Source: Siderastrea radians
Lineage: Eukaryota > Cnidaria > Anthozoa > Scleractinia > Rhizangiidae
DNA length: 64,000 nt
Assembly: GCA_964017195.1 (NCBI GenBank)
Contig: OZ024890.1
Location: forward strand, 45,137,926 to 45,201,925
Reading direction: 5' to 3'
Shown: positions 31,761 to 43,700 of the stretch, piece by piece
How positions within the stretch are numbered: the stretch's first letter is position 1
Layout of the letters: each line of letters begins with the position of its first letter
Program-made: the position numbers and the translations under genes
The notes under the pieces: generated by a model
What the model was told of the DNA's origin: nothing
What the model saw: the letters and a program-made list of their open reading frames with translations, nothing else
Databases searched by the model: none

Positions 31761-34639
31761 TTCTTTCCTTGATTCGTTAAGTAACGCCTTTCGGCTGTTG
31801 TCTGATGCCAGATATCTAAGCAACATCCAAGTACTATTTTTGTAGTATTTTTCCTTATAGGAAAAGCGGCTCAAATTAAATTTGCTAATAATGGGTATGT
31901 ACTATTCTATTTAATCATTTTCGACCATGTAAGGTCAGTTTGGGGTGGAGGGGGTTGGGGTGGGCTAGATTTGTTGGGAAAAGTGAAGGTTGGTTGGGAA
32001 TCTGTAGTATATTATAACAGTCAAGTTATAGGATTTTTGTGGGGGGTGGGGTGGGGTTGTTAGGCGCATCGATATTTGCTTGGTGTTAAATTTGGGCTTC
32101 ATTTGCACCGGCAACGTTGCTTTTACATGTAAGACCAGTGGCAACTTTCCCTGCCTCTCTCACTTCCGTTCATCTCCCACCAGTTGTTTGACACAGTGTG
32201 AAGTTGACGTCCCATGCCAAGAGTGTACGAAGCATTTATTATCTTCCATTTTGAGGGGAGCCTGCAACCCATTCCTGGTTTACTTGTAGATTTAAAACGG
32301 GATTTTGACAACAAACAAATGTCCTGATTTTTGAAATCATGTAATCCATATAAACCTTGCCGATATCAAAATAAATTTAAGCAATTAAATAAAAACAAAA
32401 ACAAAAAACGTGAGGTATCTCTGGCCTTAACAAACAGCTATTCAGACTTAGAGAATCGGAAACTGAGTTGCAGAAAGATGTATGTTATCCTGCAACGTAT
32501 GTATGTACGTTATCCTGTTTTCTTTTTTTAAGTAACATGTATCAAATAAGGAGAAGTGACTGTTCACATTCTTTTTCTTTTCCCAGAGCTTGATTAAAAT
32601 TTAGGAAATTAAAGTTTATTAAAAATTTATCGTGCATTTGGAAAACTTTGGTTTGTCATCCGGCAGTGTGATGAAAATTGATAATTTCTTTCTTTTTTTC
32701 TTGTTTTCTACATGGAAGACACTTCTTATTTTGTTTTTTGTTGAAACATATCTTAATGAAATCCATCAAAGAACAAACAATAAAGCGCTTTACCTGTAAT
32801 CTCAAATATTTAATTACGTCGGGACATCCCATCTGCCTAGTGATTTCTAGCATTACATATTTAAAGCTCAGAATTTCCTTCGACAAAATAAAATAGTCCT
32901 ACAGCTCGTGGGATGAAGCTGTTCCTGTTTCTCCCAGTTCCCAAGGGAGGAATGGTTAATTTGCTTTTGATTCTGAAGTTATAATTGGACGCAATACAAT
33001 GTCGGGACATCGCTGCGGCATCTTCATATCGTTCATAGAAAGAACCAAGAAGTACCAATTTCAGTTGGACGTTTAGTGCCAGGTTTAATAGTAAACTTCA
33101 TTTACTGCTTTGAAAGTGAAGGCTTCGTACAGATTTCGCGTTCTCCCGAGAGACTATTGATAATTAATCGCTGCAGTTAATTGTTTATACTCTCTAATTT
33201 ATTCTTTTGGCATTGTTTACCCAAACGCACTCTGAAAATTAAACGTATCGAGGTAAAACATTACAAGAAAATTGTAAGTAGCTTGGAACTGATCCTACGC
33301 AATTGAAGGGAAGGCACGAATTTCGAGAGGTTTGTGTCATTTTCCACTGTTTAATAGAAACTAATGGCCAGATGGCAACATCGTTTTTTATTAGAATCTC
33401 CAGAAAAGTCACAGACATAATACAGTGTCTTTGGAGAGACAAAAGATCAGTTTCCAAAAATCAGTACGTTGCTGCAAAGTTTCTTGACCGGGCGCTGTTA
33501 CCATCACTGCCATCGAGTGACTGGAAAATCAATCCAAACTTTAAACATCCAAGAAACGATAGTCACTTACGAGAATATCGAATTATGCCTTTAAAAGTCA
33601 CATACTTGATTTAAATTTGCTTTTCAGCGTTTGCACTGATGATTAGCATAACAGAAAATACAGTCCACCTGTAGCGGCTGAAAATGACAAGACGTTGTTC
33701 GTCCTCTTTTAACCTTAAATCAAAGCTCGGCAAACAGTTTAAGAGTTCCCCCTTATCCGAAGGGAAATGAAGGTACTGTCGTTATAATGCTCTGTGCTAT
33801 CGTATGTACCGCATAACTTGAAATGAATTATACTTCAGGTAGTCTCTCTGTTGTTTACATAATACGAAAATATCAAAGATTTATTCAAAATGTAATGGAG
33901 AACCCTTGATAAGTACTGTCCTACGTAAAAACAAAACTAGGATGGCTTTTGCAGATACTACCAAAATGTCGAGAAACTAAGGAATTAATTGCAAATATTT
34001 TGAAACTGAACTTAAATTTAACATATCAAATACAGTAGAATAGATTCGTTATCGCGATTCAAATACTACAAAAGAAACTTTTGATAATGGCGGTCGATGC
34101 CATGATCTTGATTCTTTGCAAATGGGTTGGATAAAGGAGCAACAGGTCTCCATTTTATTTAGCCTTCAAGTTATCATCGTAGTTGTTTTGAAGTTGCTTT
34201 TGTTTCGGTTAAATCGGTCAACGTAGTTCTATGGATGTGGGAAATGCGAAAACGAATTTTCGTCTTTTGATACAATAAAGTATGGAAAAAAGGCAGTGTC
34301 CAGATACACGGCAGCCGGATACGGATGTTTCACAACTTGGTACCCAGCAGTAAGAAAATTTCGAAGGATTCGACGGAAAGGACTACTCGAAAGTTCTTAA
34401 AGCATTCGATATTTGTTTACAATTGTCAAGCGATCCAGGAAGGTATTTTGTTTTTGTAGCTGACGAGTTTTCCGAGCTTGTGCATACTTAGTCTAGAAAA
34501 TGGCGATGCTTGCGACACTTAGAATTATTTGTGGCTAGACCCGCCAGTCAGAAACGCACTGAATTCAGACGTTATTTGTCACTCAAACGTCCTGGCAGTA
34601 CTCGAAGTTTGTTTAGAATTACTTGCTTTAGCAAGCAAT
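31761..34639. other. no supported gene
   Basis: Holds a G-rich stretch (GGGGTGG repeats, about 31930-32060) and several short ORFs without recognisable features, among them 103 codons at 33303-33614. I see no convincing exon. Confidence 0.35.
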
Positions 34640-34775
34640 AAAACAGAAAGCTTTGGATTTATCAACTGAGTCGATAAGGTAAATGGCCACCGTAAAGAAA
34701 TTGAAAGCTGACGTTTCGAGCGTTAGCCCTTCGTCAGAGCGAATAAAGGAATTGTGAGTTGCATTTGGTTTATAT
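34640..34775 (+). repeat. Penelope-like terminal repeat fragment
   Basis: TTTATCAACTGAGTCGATAA, GGCCACCGTAAAGAAATTGA, then GCTGACGTTTCGAGCGTTAG and CCCTTCGTCAGAGCGAATAA. The combination of an ACGTTTCG motif and a CTTCGTCAG motif is typical of Penelope-like element termini. A related, palindromic copy lies at 54067-54237. No reverse transcriptase is present here. Confidence 0.5.
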
Positions 34776-35520
34776 AGAGAACAGTGGAGCTACGCTATTG
34801 ATAGAAACATGGCAAAGTAAAAAACAAGAATAAATTAGTTGAATGAAAAGCATTCGTTGATTTGATACCGTGGGGATTAAGTGTGCCGATTTTGTTCTAG
34901 ATTTTTATGGCTTGACGTGTCGAGTGACTGGTTTGGATGGCCAACATATGATGATCTACGACTTATCCCTACCCGAAGTAACACGAAGTTACTGCATTAT
35001 TCGTCTTTTTGAATTTAATTATTATTGTTATTATTATCTCATAACAGGAGGTAACTTTTGGGCTCTAGGAAAGTAATATGAAAATATATTTTAAACTTCG
35101 GGTGCTTTCAGTTAGATAAAATTTTTGCCGTCTAAAAATTGTTGGTGGGTACAATAGAAAATAGGGGCAGAATTTTAATAGCAAATAGAGATGTTAACTC
35201 ATGACACAATTCAGATGTGTCCTCCGTGTAAAAAACAAAGAAAAAAAACAAATCATCAATTTTCATCACACTGGCGGATAATAAACCAAAGTTCTCCGAA
35301 TACAGTATAAATGTTTCACGAGCTAGAGGGAAGGGCCACGGGAAGGCTTCAGAGCGATCGCAAGGCATAAAGGGAAGGCTCAAAAAAAAGGAAGCGCCTG
35401 GATACGAGGTAGCCTATTTGCCAATTTACAAGGGAAACAACTGCTTACAAGGGAAACAACCCTTGCATGTTTTATACATTTCATTTCATTTTATTATTAT
35501 TATTATTTTTTATTTTTTAT
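34776..35520. other. no supported gene; 5' flank or intron of the GPCR at 35540
   Basis: Because the GPCR exon starts behind a splice acceptor, this is probably the end of a 5'-UTR intron. No upstream exon could be picked out. Confidence 0.4.
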
Positions 35521-35534
35521 TTTTTTTTTGGCAG
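35514..35534 (+). promoter_or_regulatory. splice acceptor of the GPCR coding exon
   Basis: A run of T ending in GGCAG at 35534, five bases before the ATG at 35540. It indicates that the coding exon is preceded by an intron in the 5' UTR. A similar acceptor precedes the GPCR at 54328. Confidence 0.7.
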
Positions 35535-35539
35535 GTCCT

Positions 35540-36484
35540 ATGGAGTACTTTGGAGCACACAAGCTTGCACCGTCCGTCACTACACCTTGGATTATAGCAC
35601 TCTCTGTTGTTGGGATCATAGTCATTGCACTAAACATTCTGACCTTGCTCACGTTTTACAAGTCACCGTCGTTCCGATCCCGACAACACGTGCTGATTGT
35701 AAATCTTGCAGTGGCAGACTTTCTGTTTGGAGTTGCAGGAATCCCTTCAGTATTCGCCTTTCTGCTGAAACCAACGATACATTCTTATTACGTCTTTCAA
35801 AGTCTGAATACGTTTTCCAAGTTGGCTGCTTTCTTTACTCTTGGAGCTATTGCAGTGGAGCGAATGCACGCGATTGTTTGGCCCATACGTCACCATGTTC
35901 TTTCGAACAGTATATACAAAACAGTCTTGATACTTATTTGGGTTCTATCAGCGGTGGTTACCACATTCGCAGTGTTAAATCTGACTGGATATTGGGTAGT
36001 TAAGGCATCGTTGTTTAAAGCTTTATTGCCAGTCGTAATCTTTGGTATAGTGATCACAATCTTTGCATGTTACATAAGTATTTGGGTATCTGTTCGTCGC
36101 AGAAAACGACGTAAACTTGGCCCGCCGGCTAACCGCGATAAAGCTTTAGCTGCCGCTCTGTTGTTGGTTGCAGGGACTTTCGTGGTCACGTGGGTAATTC
36201 CTATGCTCTTTTTGTCCATTTCTCGAATGTGCAAAACTTGCTTCCACCCAACTGCGAGTGTTGTCGGATGCATACTTCTGATAATTGCTTTGCAGTCGTT
36301 GGTGAATCCAGTAATCTACTGCTTTCGACTGCCGGGTTTTAAAGATAGTCTGAAAGTGAGGGGTCAGAAAATAACATTTATTGACAACATTCGACCACTA
36401 CGAAAAAGAAAAACAACAGCTACCAGTGCCGGAATGACAAGAGTCTCTGACAATAAAGGGACTGAATCAGTCACGGCTTTCTGA
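35540..36484 (+). CDS. intact rhodopsin-class GPCR (314 residues)
   Basis: Seven-helix receptor of class A, plasma membrane; ligand unknown. Helices run roughly at residues 17-40, 49-72, 88-110, 126-148, 160-185, 202-226 and 238-262. Hallmarks: N32 in LNILTLL (helix 1), D60 in NLAVADFLFG (helix 2), ERM at 107-109 in place of DRY, TWVIP at 217-221 in place of CWxP, and NPVIY at 256-260 followed by a basic C-terminal tail. The conserved helix 3 cysteine is not evident. A short, basic third loop (RRRKRRK) precedes helix 6. The start is the ATG at 35540, just behind the acceptor; the TTG four codons upstream lies inside the acceptor. Single coding exon. Close paralogue of the truncated receptor at 1541. 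By memory this looks like the adenosine/melanocortin-like receptors expanded in cnidarians; the name is left open. Confidence 0.9.
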   Translation: MEYFGAHKLAPSVTTPWIIALSVVGIIVIALNILTLLTFYKSPSFRSRQHVLIVNLAVADFLFGVAGIPSVFAFLLKPTIHSYYVFQSLNTFSKLAAFFTLGAIAVERMHAIVWPIRHHVLSNSIYKTVLILIWVLSAVVTTFAVLNLTGYWVVKASLFKALLPVVIFGIVITIFACYISIWVSVRRRKRRKLGPPANRDKALAAALLLVAGTFVVTWVIPMLFLSISRMCKTCFHPTASVVGCILLIIALQSLVNPVIYCFRLPGFKDSLKVRGQKITFIDNIRPLRKRKTTATSAGMTRVSDNKGTESVTAF

Positions 36485-38662
36485 TGTCAAGAAAGAGGCT
36501 TTACCAGCGCCGAAATGACAAGTGGCGGGGGACAAGCTCCTCAGTGTGCACTGCATTGGGCGGGGACAGTACGCAAGCCGGTGCACACGAAGCGAATTGA
36601 GGCATAAAAATCAGAGAAATCACTGAGGGCGCCTGGTAACTAGCTTACGAGCAAAGATAGATAGTGGACTCTATGATTAGGAAAAAGAAGCTTCTACCAC
36701 TGTCAATGGTGTTACAAGACGAAAAAAATGTGTAATTATTTGACCGAAAACGATGGACACGCGAGTGACTAAAAAGAAGAGAGCAAAAGGGAGCGTACTA
36801 CACCATTTTAAGGAGCTAGCAGTGGAGGATAGCACAGGATTTTGCAGAATTTTTAATTCCAGAGTTTACAGAATTTCTAATTCCAGGATTTGCAGAATTT
36901 TTTTTTTATCTTCGTCCCGCGAGGCTGCCATCTTGTAAAACTGCTAATGAAGGCGTATGGGATAACCAACGGCGTCATATATGTGAACAGCGGAAGAAAT
37001 AGATAACTTTCAAGCCTGGTTTTTTTAAGGTTGTTCTCTTATCAACTGCTTTAAAAAGTTTATCAAGTCTTTAACTACAAGGTCATCATCAGTTCTTCTG
37101 AAATGCTTTCGTGAGAAGTTTGATTATTCTGGTCAATGATCCGTGTTTGTTTTTTAAGCTTGTGGTGTTTACTTTGCCAAGATATAAAACCAGGTTCGCC
37201 GTCCTAACAATAACCGTTCGAAAACACTGAGATATTGTATAATTATTGCTAGACATATATCAATCTTTTAAGGGTCCATAATGGCTATCGATCATAATTT
37301 GTCAATATATAAACAGTGATACAAGTCGTGAAATGATCATCAAACAAAGCAAATATATACTGATGTTTAATAAACTTCCCCCAACAACCAGTATAAGAAG
37401 ACTGAGGAGACCATAAGGAGAATAAGTACCTTGATGTTGGGGCCTACAATGGATTTCGATTGGAATCAAACTATGTAGTTACCATGACAGCATTAGCGTA
37501 GGAGCTTAGAAAGGCTTTTGGGGAGATAATAATACAATGCAACGGTGTAAATGAACATAAAATTTATACATCTCTCCTTTTGTGTCAAAGTCAAAAAATA
37601 AAAAACTGGCCGGATTCTGCACGTTTGGTCTTTAGTATCACAATAACTTATTACGCTAAGTAAATACTTCTGTTTTTTCCTGTTTTTTTTTCAGTAGCAA
37701 ATAATGGTTCATCAACAGCAAAACGTTTCGAAATAAGGTAAACTACATTTCCACGCAAATGAGTTAATTGTCTAGTTGGTCTTCAGTTCAACACGGCCAT
37801 GCTAAGGTAAGCTTATAAAGTTGTTATTGCCTTGTCACGTTTCACTGTTGGATACACGCGTTGGCCAAATTCATTTCACCTTGGGCAACAGCTCGCATTG
37901 ATTGCCCCCACTTTAGGACTACATCTTCAGACTCGAAAGTTACAACTTCCCAGCTGTACAGCACAATAAACAGCATCACAGGGAAGAAGTACTGCTAAAT
38001 AGCCTCAGTCATTTGAGGTTTCATTAGCAAACGTAAACGTTTGAACAATGATTTGTTTACTTTGTGCCACTCATAACAAACAACACCGCAACAAATTGCT
38101 GCTCGATAGGTTTTATTTGAATGAAAGCAAAACGTGCATGTGCAGAATTAAAATTTCACGCTCAGACTCGTCACTGTGTTTACCATTGTTTCACTGTGAA
38201 GTCCGTGCAATCTCATGGATAGTGAGCTTTTTTAAATACGCATTTCAAGAACACTTGAAACCAGCTTATTTCATGATTGGTTTCATTTTGAATCTTAACT
38301 TTTCCGTACGCTTAAGCAAATGGGATGTGTGATCTGTGACGTCGTATCATTGTATGTACTGCTATAGACAATAGTGTGTGTTTTAACAAAAGAAGGTGTA
38401 TATAGTGTTTCTAATTGTAAATGGTTTGAATCCACAAGTCATATCGTAAGTTGGGGAAGTATGATCGGTCCGGGTGAGTGCAGACCTGAGAAGGACGTTC
38501 GCGATAAAATTGACTGAAGTTTCGACAAACTGAGGGGTAGATGACTTGACTGTGGTGATGACGTCCACCTACTGAAGCCTACTATTTATCAGGTCTTTAC
38601 TGGGGTGCTGGGGTCGTAGCAGAGCCAGACGCTCTTAGCAACCAAAAATTACCTTGGGATCC
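36485..38662. other. no supported gene
   Basis: Downstream flank of the GPCR. Small ORFs, such as 94 codons at 38048-38332, have no features. No polyadenylation signal could be assigned with confidence. Confidence 0.4.
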
Positions 38663-38699
38663 CGCAGAGATACGTGTCTTTAAGACATGTATCTCTGCG
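38663..38699. other. 18-bp hairpin
   Basis: CGCAGAGATACGTGTCTT pairs with AAGACATGTATCTCTGCG with one G-U pair and a one-base centre. Possibly the tip of a foldback element; no flanking arms were found. Confidence 0.6.
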
Positions 38700-39875
38700 T
38701 GAAGCCCAGTAACTTACTAGCATTCCAATGTAATTTTAAAATCAGTTTTGATGATCGTTTCTGTTCCACTTAGGCGTTAATTTTCGCGCGAATGTGTTAT
38801 AATCTTTAAGCGTGAAATTCTTTCTTGCTTGTTTTAATTGATTCTAATGTTATTCATGGTGTTTGAGAGATACATAAACAGGTTTTAATTGCGGTGTGGC
38901 AGGAAATTGCTTAAAAACGTATAGCCTTGAAGAAGAAAAAATTAGGCTGTTGACCAAGCGACGGATCTCCATCGGCAAATCGAAAAAACTACACTCTACT
39001 CAAGCACACTGTCCAGGCGTTAGTTATACTGCAAAATAATTAAAATTTCATCCCGCTTCACTCGATCGGCAAAGCCTGAAACAAGGATATCAACGCTGAA
39101 ATACTACGTGAAATTATCAGCCGCTTAAATTTCTTCCAGACGAGCTAATATTATCCTTTTCCGGTAGGAGATTTATACCGCGTTTAAATATTCCGTTTTT
39201 GCGACGATGAGCTCCATCTGCCATGAAATAGTAAGACAAAGACTGAATTTGACCGACATAGGATTCTGGACCAGTATCTAGACTAAGAGCAGTCTCTTTT
39301 CACTCAAGAGTAGTCAGGCAAAAAGAAGACCCTGACATGTCGCACGTGAACATGCTCATAACGCGCGCATCACGTTTTAACACCCCGGGCGATTTTCGCG
39401 CTCGCTCGTGTCTCTCGCGTGTCCTTTGTGCTATGTCTTCTTGTGTACTTTCCGGTATCATGTAAAATAAATACAGAGCGAACCAAAATAAACTCACACC
39501 GGTTCGAAAGTCGCACCGGAATAATTATAAGCACCTCCAATTTTATTCTGGTTCCAACTTACGAAATACGGACAACATTTGACAACGCAGAGCTCCTCAC
39601 TAACTGAAGTGTTTGGTGGTTCTTTTGGTTCACTGAGAATAGGCACAAGTATCAGAAAAAGGAAATATTTAGTCAAAAGAAAACAAAGTGACCATTAAGC
39701 AGGCGGTCGTGAAATACACAGGCTTTGCGTGCGATAATAAAATAAGGCAATAATTCCAAACCGTTTTTTCAGGGGCTTATCTTTGAGGTAGGATTGTTTT
39801 TGGGGGAGGGGGTTATTGATAATAAGACAAGAATCACTTTTTTTTCTCCATTAAATTGGAGGGCGATTCTTCAGA
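38700..39875. other. no supported gene
   Basis: Non-coding by inspection. A GC-richer segment at 39350-39430 (GGCGATTTTCGCGCTCGCTC) resembles one at 40980-41040 and is probably a small dispersed repeat. Confidence 0.4.
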
Positions 39876-40745
39876 AAAAGACTTTTATCCCGGAAGTGCC
39901 TCTAGGCATACGGTGATGTCAGGACTCCAACTTGGGTAAACCAGAAAGGATGTACGACATTTGTCTAAAATTCTGTCTCAAAATGTTTGTTATGTTGCAT
40001 ATCCCAGAAGCGCTCAGGCATACGTTGATGCCCTGGACTCCAACCTGGGTGAACCAGGAAAAGATATCAACATTTGTCTAAAATTCTGTCTTAAAATGTT
40101 TGTTATGTTGCATATCCCAGAAGCGCTCAGGCATGCGTTGATGCCATGGACTCCAACCCGGGTGAACCAGGAAAAGATATCAACATTTGTCTAAAATTCT
40201 GTCTTAAAATGTTTGTTATGTTGCATATCCCAGAAGCGCTCAGGCATGCGTTGATGCCATGGACTCCAACCTGGGTGAACCAGGAAAAGACATCAACATT
40301 TGTCTAAAATTCTGTCTCAAAATGTTTGTTATGTTGCATATCCCAGAAGCGCTCAGGTATACGGTGATGCCATGGACTCCAACCTGGGTGAACCAGGAAA
40401 AGATATCAACATTTGTCTAAAATTCTGTCGTAAAATGTTTGTTATGTTGCGTATCCCAGAAGCGCTCAGGCATATGGTGATGCCATGGACTCCAACCTGG
40501 GTGAACCAGAAAAAGATATCAACATTTGTCTAAAATTCTGTCTCAAAATGTTTGTTATGTTGCATATCCCAGAAGCGCTCAGGCATATGGTGATGCCATG
40601 GACTCCAACCTGGGTGAACCAGGAAAAGATATCAACATTTGTCTAAAATTCTGTCTCAAAATGTTTGTTATGTTGCACATCCCAGAAGTGTTCAGGCATA
40701 CGGTGATGCCATGGACTCCAACCTGGGTGAACGAGAAAAGGTATT
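39876..40745 (+). repeat. 113-bp minisatellite, about 7.6 copies
   Basis: Units repeat TTTGTCTAAAATTCTGTC, AAAATGTTTGTTATGTTGCA, CCCAGAAGCGCTCAGGCAT and GACTCCAACCTGGGTGAACC with small variants. Period 113, judged from recurring positions (39961, 40300, 40526, 40639). The first and last units are more diverged. Because 113 is not a multiple of three, the ORFs across it shift frame and are not genes. Confidence 0.9.
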
Positions 40746-43700
40746 CAAATGCGCGTGTCAACTCAATTATGTTATTTTTACTACAGAGTGTATAACAGGG
40801 CTTCTTGTTCACTTGTTTATTTTCTTACGAAAGAGTTCATAGATGTTTAGTTTATTTATTTCGTTAAGGACCTCTTTGAAAACCGCATTTGTGAAAGAGC
40901 TACTTTTCTTTAAAAATAAATATAAACGTGGCGTACGCTTACAGCAGCAGCTCATCACGCGCGGCCCACGTTTCCACGTGGCAGGCGATTTTGGCGCTCG
41001 CTGCTGCTGTGTTTTTTTCGCTCGATTATCCCTGAAAGGAGAGATTGCGAGCGAGCGGACGCAAGCGTTTACCTTATCTAAAGAAACGATCGAAGGAATA
41101 ACTTACCTCGTTGTACGCTTATTTCGCTAGACTACCAGTTACATGTTACAGTGGATTCCTTCCATTACCTGAAGACGTTTCGCCGTAGTGATTTGTAGTC
41201 TGTACTGCATTGTTTGTAGGTAATTTTCGCCGATATCACGCTTTGCTTGCTTTACATTTGTAACGCGGAATGGCAAAAGCAACACCAAATAAGAAACAGC
41301 TCTTCTTTGATAACTCTCCGATCAGAAAGATCAGAAAGCCCGCCACGTCTGCGAGCTGGTACTTGGCCACTTCGTTCATAAAACTTGCCAGTGAACGGAC
41401 TACACTGAAACGCCGCATTTCACACATCTTCTAATTTAGTTAAAAACACTCCCTGAAGCGCTTGTAGAGAGCTCGAACCCGCCGATTATCGAGAGCATCC
41501 ATTCGCAGAAGGAAAGGAGTGAAAGATTGAATAATCGAATTTTACCGCTCTTGTCAAAATATTTATGAAATCCAACCTCTTTAGAACTTTAAGTCAAAAG
41601 AGCCCGATAGAAACGCTGCGGGTGTGAAACCGCAAGTTAAATACGGTGACGGCTAACTTGCAAGCCCATGACGTCACTCCCTAGCAACCAGACCTTGTGA
41701 ATTTTTAAACTTCCGGTTCTCTCTGGCTCGTGATGTATTGACTCTACGAGTCAAGCAAGACCTAGAGCATTACTGTTTCAATGAATGGCCATATACATTT
41801 CTGCCTACTGTTTGTTTCGCTGTGCAAGGTGGTTCTGGATTCCCTCTCAGTCTATTGAAACATCTTAAAATTAATACCATTCTTATAAAAGATCACAACA
41901 GTACTGTAATTCAGAGGTGCTGTTTTTGTCCCGAACTTTTAATTAGGATTTTGTCCAGTTTACAACTAGCGTGCTAAAAACTGAAGGGAAAAAGGTTACC
42001 CTAAACGAGAAAAAAAAGACGCATAGAGATATTCGTGTAGCATTAAGGTAGCATCGATGTACACAGTGTTGTTAAAGCACCCAGATGGGGCTTACTTCTA
42101 AGTTTTTGGAGCGTCATCATTTTACTTTCAAGCAGTATAAGGCCCTAAAATTCTTATTTTAACAACTGCAAAGAAATTACAGTTAGGTGTTACAGTACCG
42201 CCCGCGTACTGGATACTAATTAAAATCAAAAGAATTTTAATTCCGTCATCTCGAACACCGGATATCTCTTATCCTGTCTCGAACTAAAACTCCGATTCCT
42301 TGGTTGACATTGCCTCTTATTTACTACTGGCTCTCTCGAATTCAAGCTTTCTCGAACAATTTTTGGTTTCCCATGAATGATGAGATAGAACTACTTTATG
42401 TACTTTATGTTGTACTACTTTATTTACAGTTAGTGACAAACTTTGCTATAAACATTTTTAAAAAGTGGTTTTAGCGTAAAATTTTCAGCCAAATTTTTAT
42501 TTTCACTCAACTATGGCTTACTTTCTAAAAAGTACGCACGGATTGCAATTCCTTAGTTATTAATTTATCCAGAAATGTAAAAACTGTTCAGATTTTTGAA
42601 GAAATGACCATGTACATGTGAATGTGAAGTTGTTCAATTCTACATAAGAAATGTATGCCGAAAATAACCACGTCACGTCCACGATAGTTTTTAAAGCGGT
42701 TGCCTGAAGACGCAGATATGGAGTTTTAAAAAGTACGCGCGGATTTTGATAGCCTAGGGCCTAGTGATCATTTTGATACCAAAATAATATACATCCGAGC
42801 AAAGAAACCCACGGTACTTTGGCATTTTTGTGCAAGCATGTTTCACTGTAGCGTGCACGTGTCTTCCGTTTGGTCTTTATGGTAAAAGCTTACCCTGACG
42901 GCGGAGAAAAAGAAGAAAGTTTTTTTAGGGCAGTCGCATTTTCCATCCTTTTGGCGTTTGAAAAGAGGACGTTCTGCATTTGTCTGCGATTCTTCGACTT
43001 ATACACCGTTAACGGTTTACCTGGTGTTGCGCTGCAGAAGCCGTAGCAAACGACTGAGAAAATGGGGACACGATAGGAAATATCAAGGGAAATGATACTT
43101 AAACATTTCTTTTCCCGCCATCTGTCAACAAACTAAGCAAACAGGGATATCAGTACGATTTTAGCTCGGCGAGCTAAGCAGAATTATATTGTATTGTATT
43201 TGTTCCTTACAGGAAGTGGGGTTTGTCCGCTTCGCCTTACTGAAATTTACCATTTAATTAATGTAAGCTACAAGATTTACGTTTATACTATATTAGGGGA
43301 TTTATTTCATGTTCATTTTAGCAGCTTTTTGGCACGGAAACATGTAGAAATTCCAATTTTCACCTATTATTGATAATTTCTAATTTTGGGTCAAATCGAA
43401 GATGGCGGCCATCTTGGATGACGTCAGAGGCCCCCCAGCAGCACTGCAACCCATAATATATACCTCATCTTGTAGAGCACATCACAGGCTTTCTACCAAA
43501 GGTAAAATCTTTTCGAAATTTTGCAACACAGCATAAACCTAAAGGTTGGGGTGGGGAGTGACTTTGTTTAATTTTTTTTACTATTGTAGGGAATTTTTTT
43601 CTGTCAGCTTTTACAGGGACTAAAACTTTAAATGATAACTGCTATTTTCACACTCCCCGCCCCCACCCCCACTAAGCACTCGTGTTACGTCTGTTACTCC

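Noticed and set aside
32080..32314. Overlapping plus and minus ORFs of 60-70 codons
   Set aside because: No domain, codon pattern or splice context; expected by chance in a stretch of higher GC.
35467..36003. 178-codon ORF overlapping the GPCR
   Set aside because: A frame shadow of the receptor, starting in the polypyrimidine tract; no features of its own.
39876..40745. CRISPR-like appearance of regularly spaced repeats
   Set aside because: The whole 113-bp unit repeats with no unique spacers, and the surroundings are eukaryotic; it is a minisatellite.
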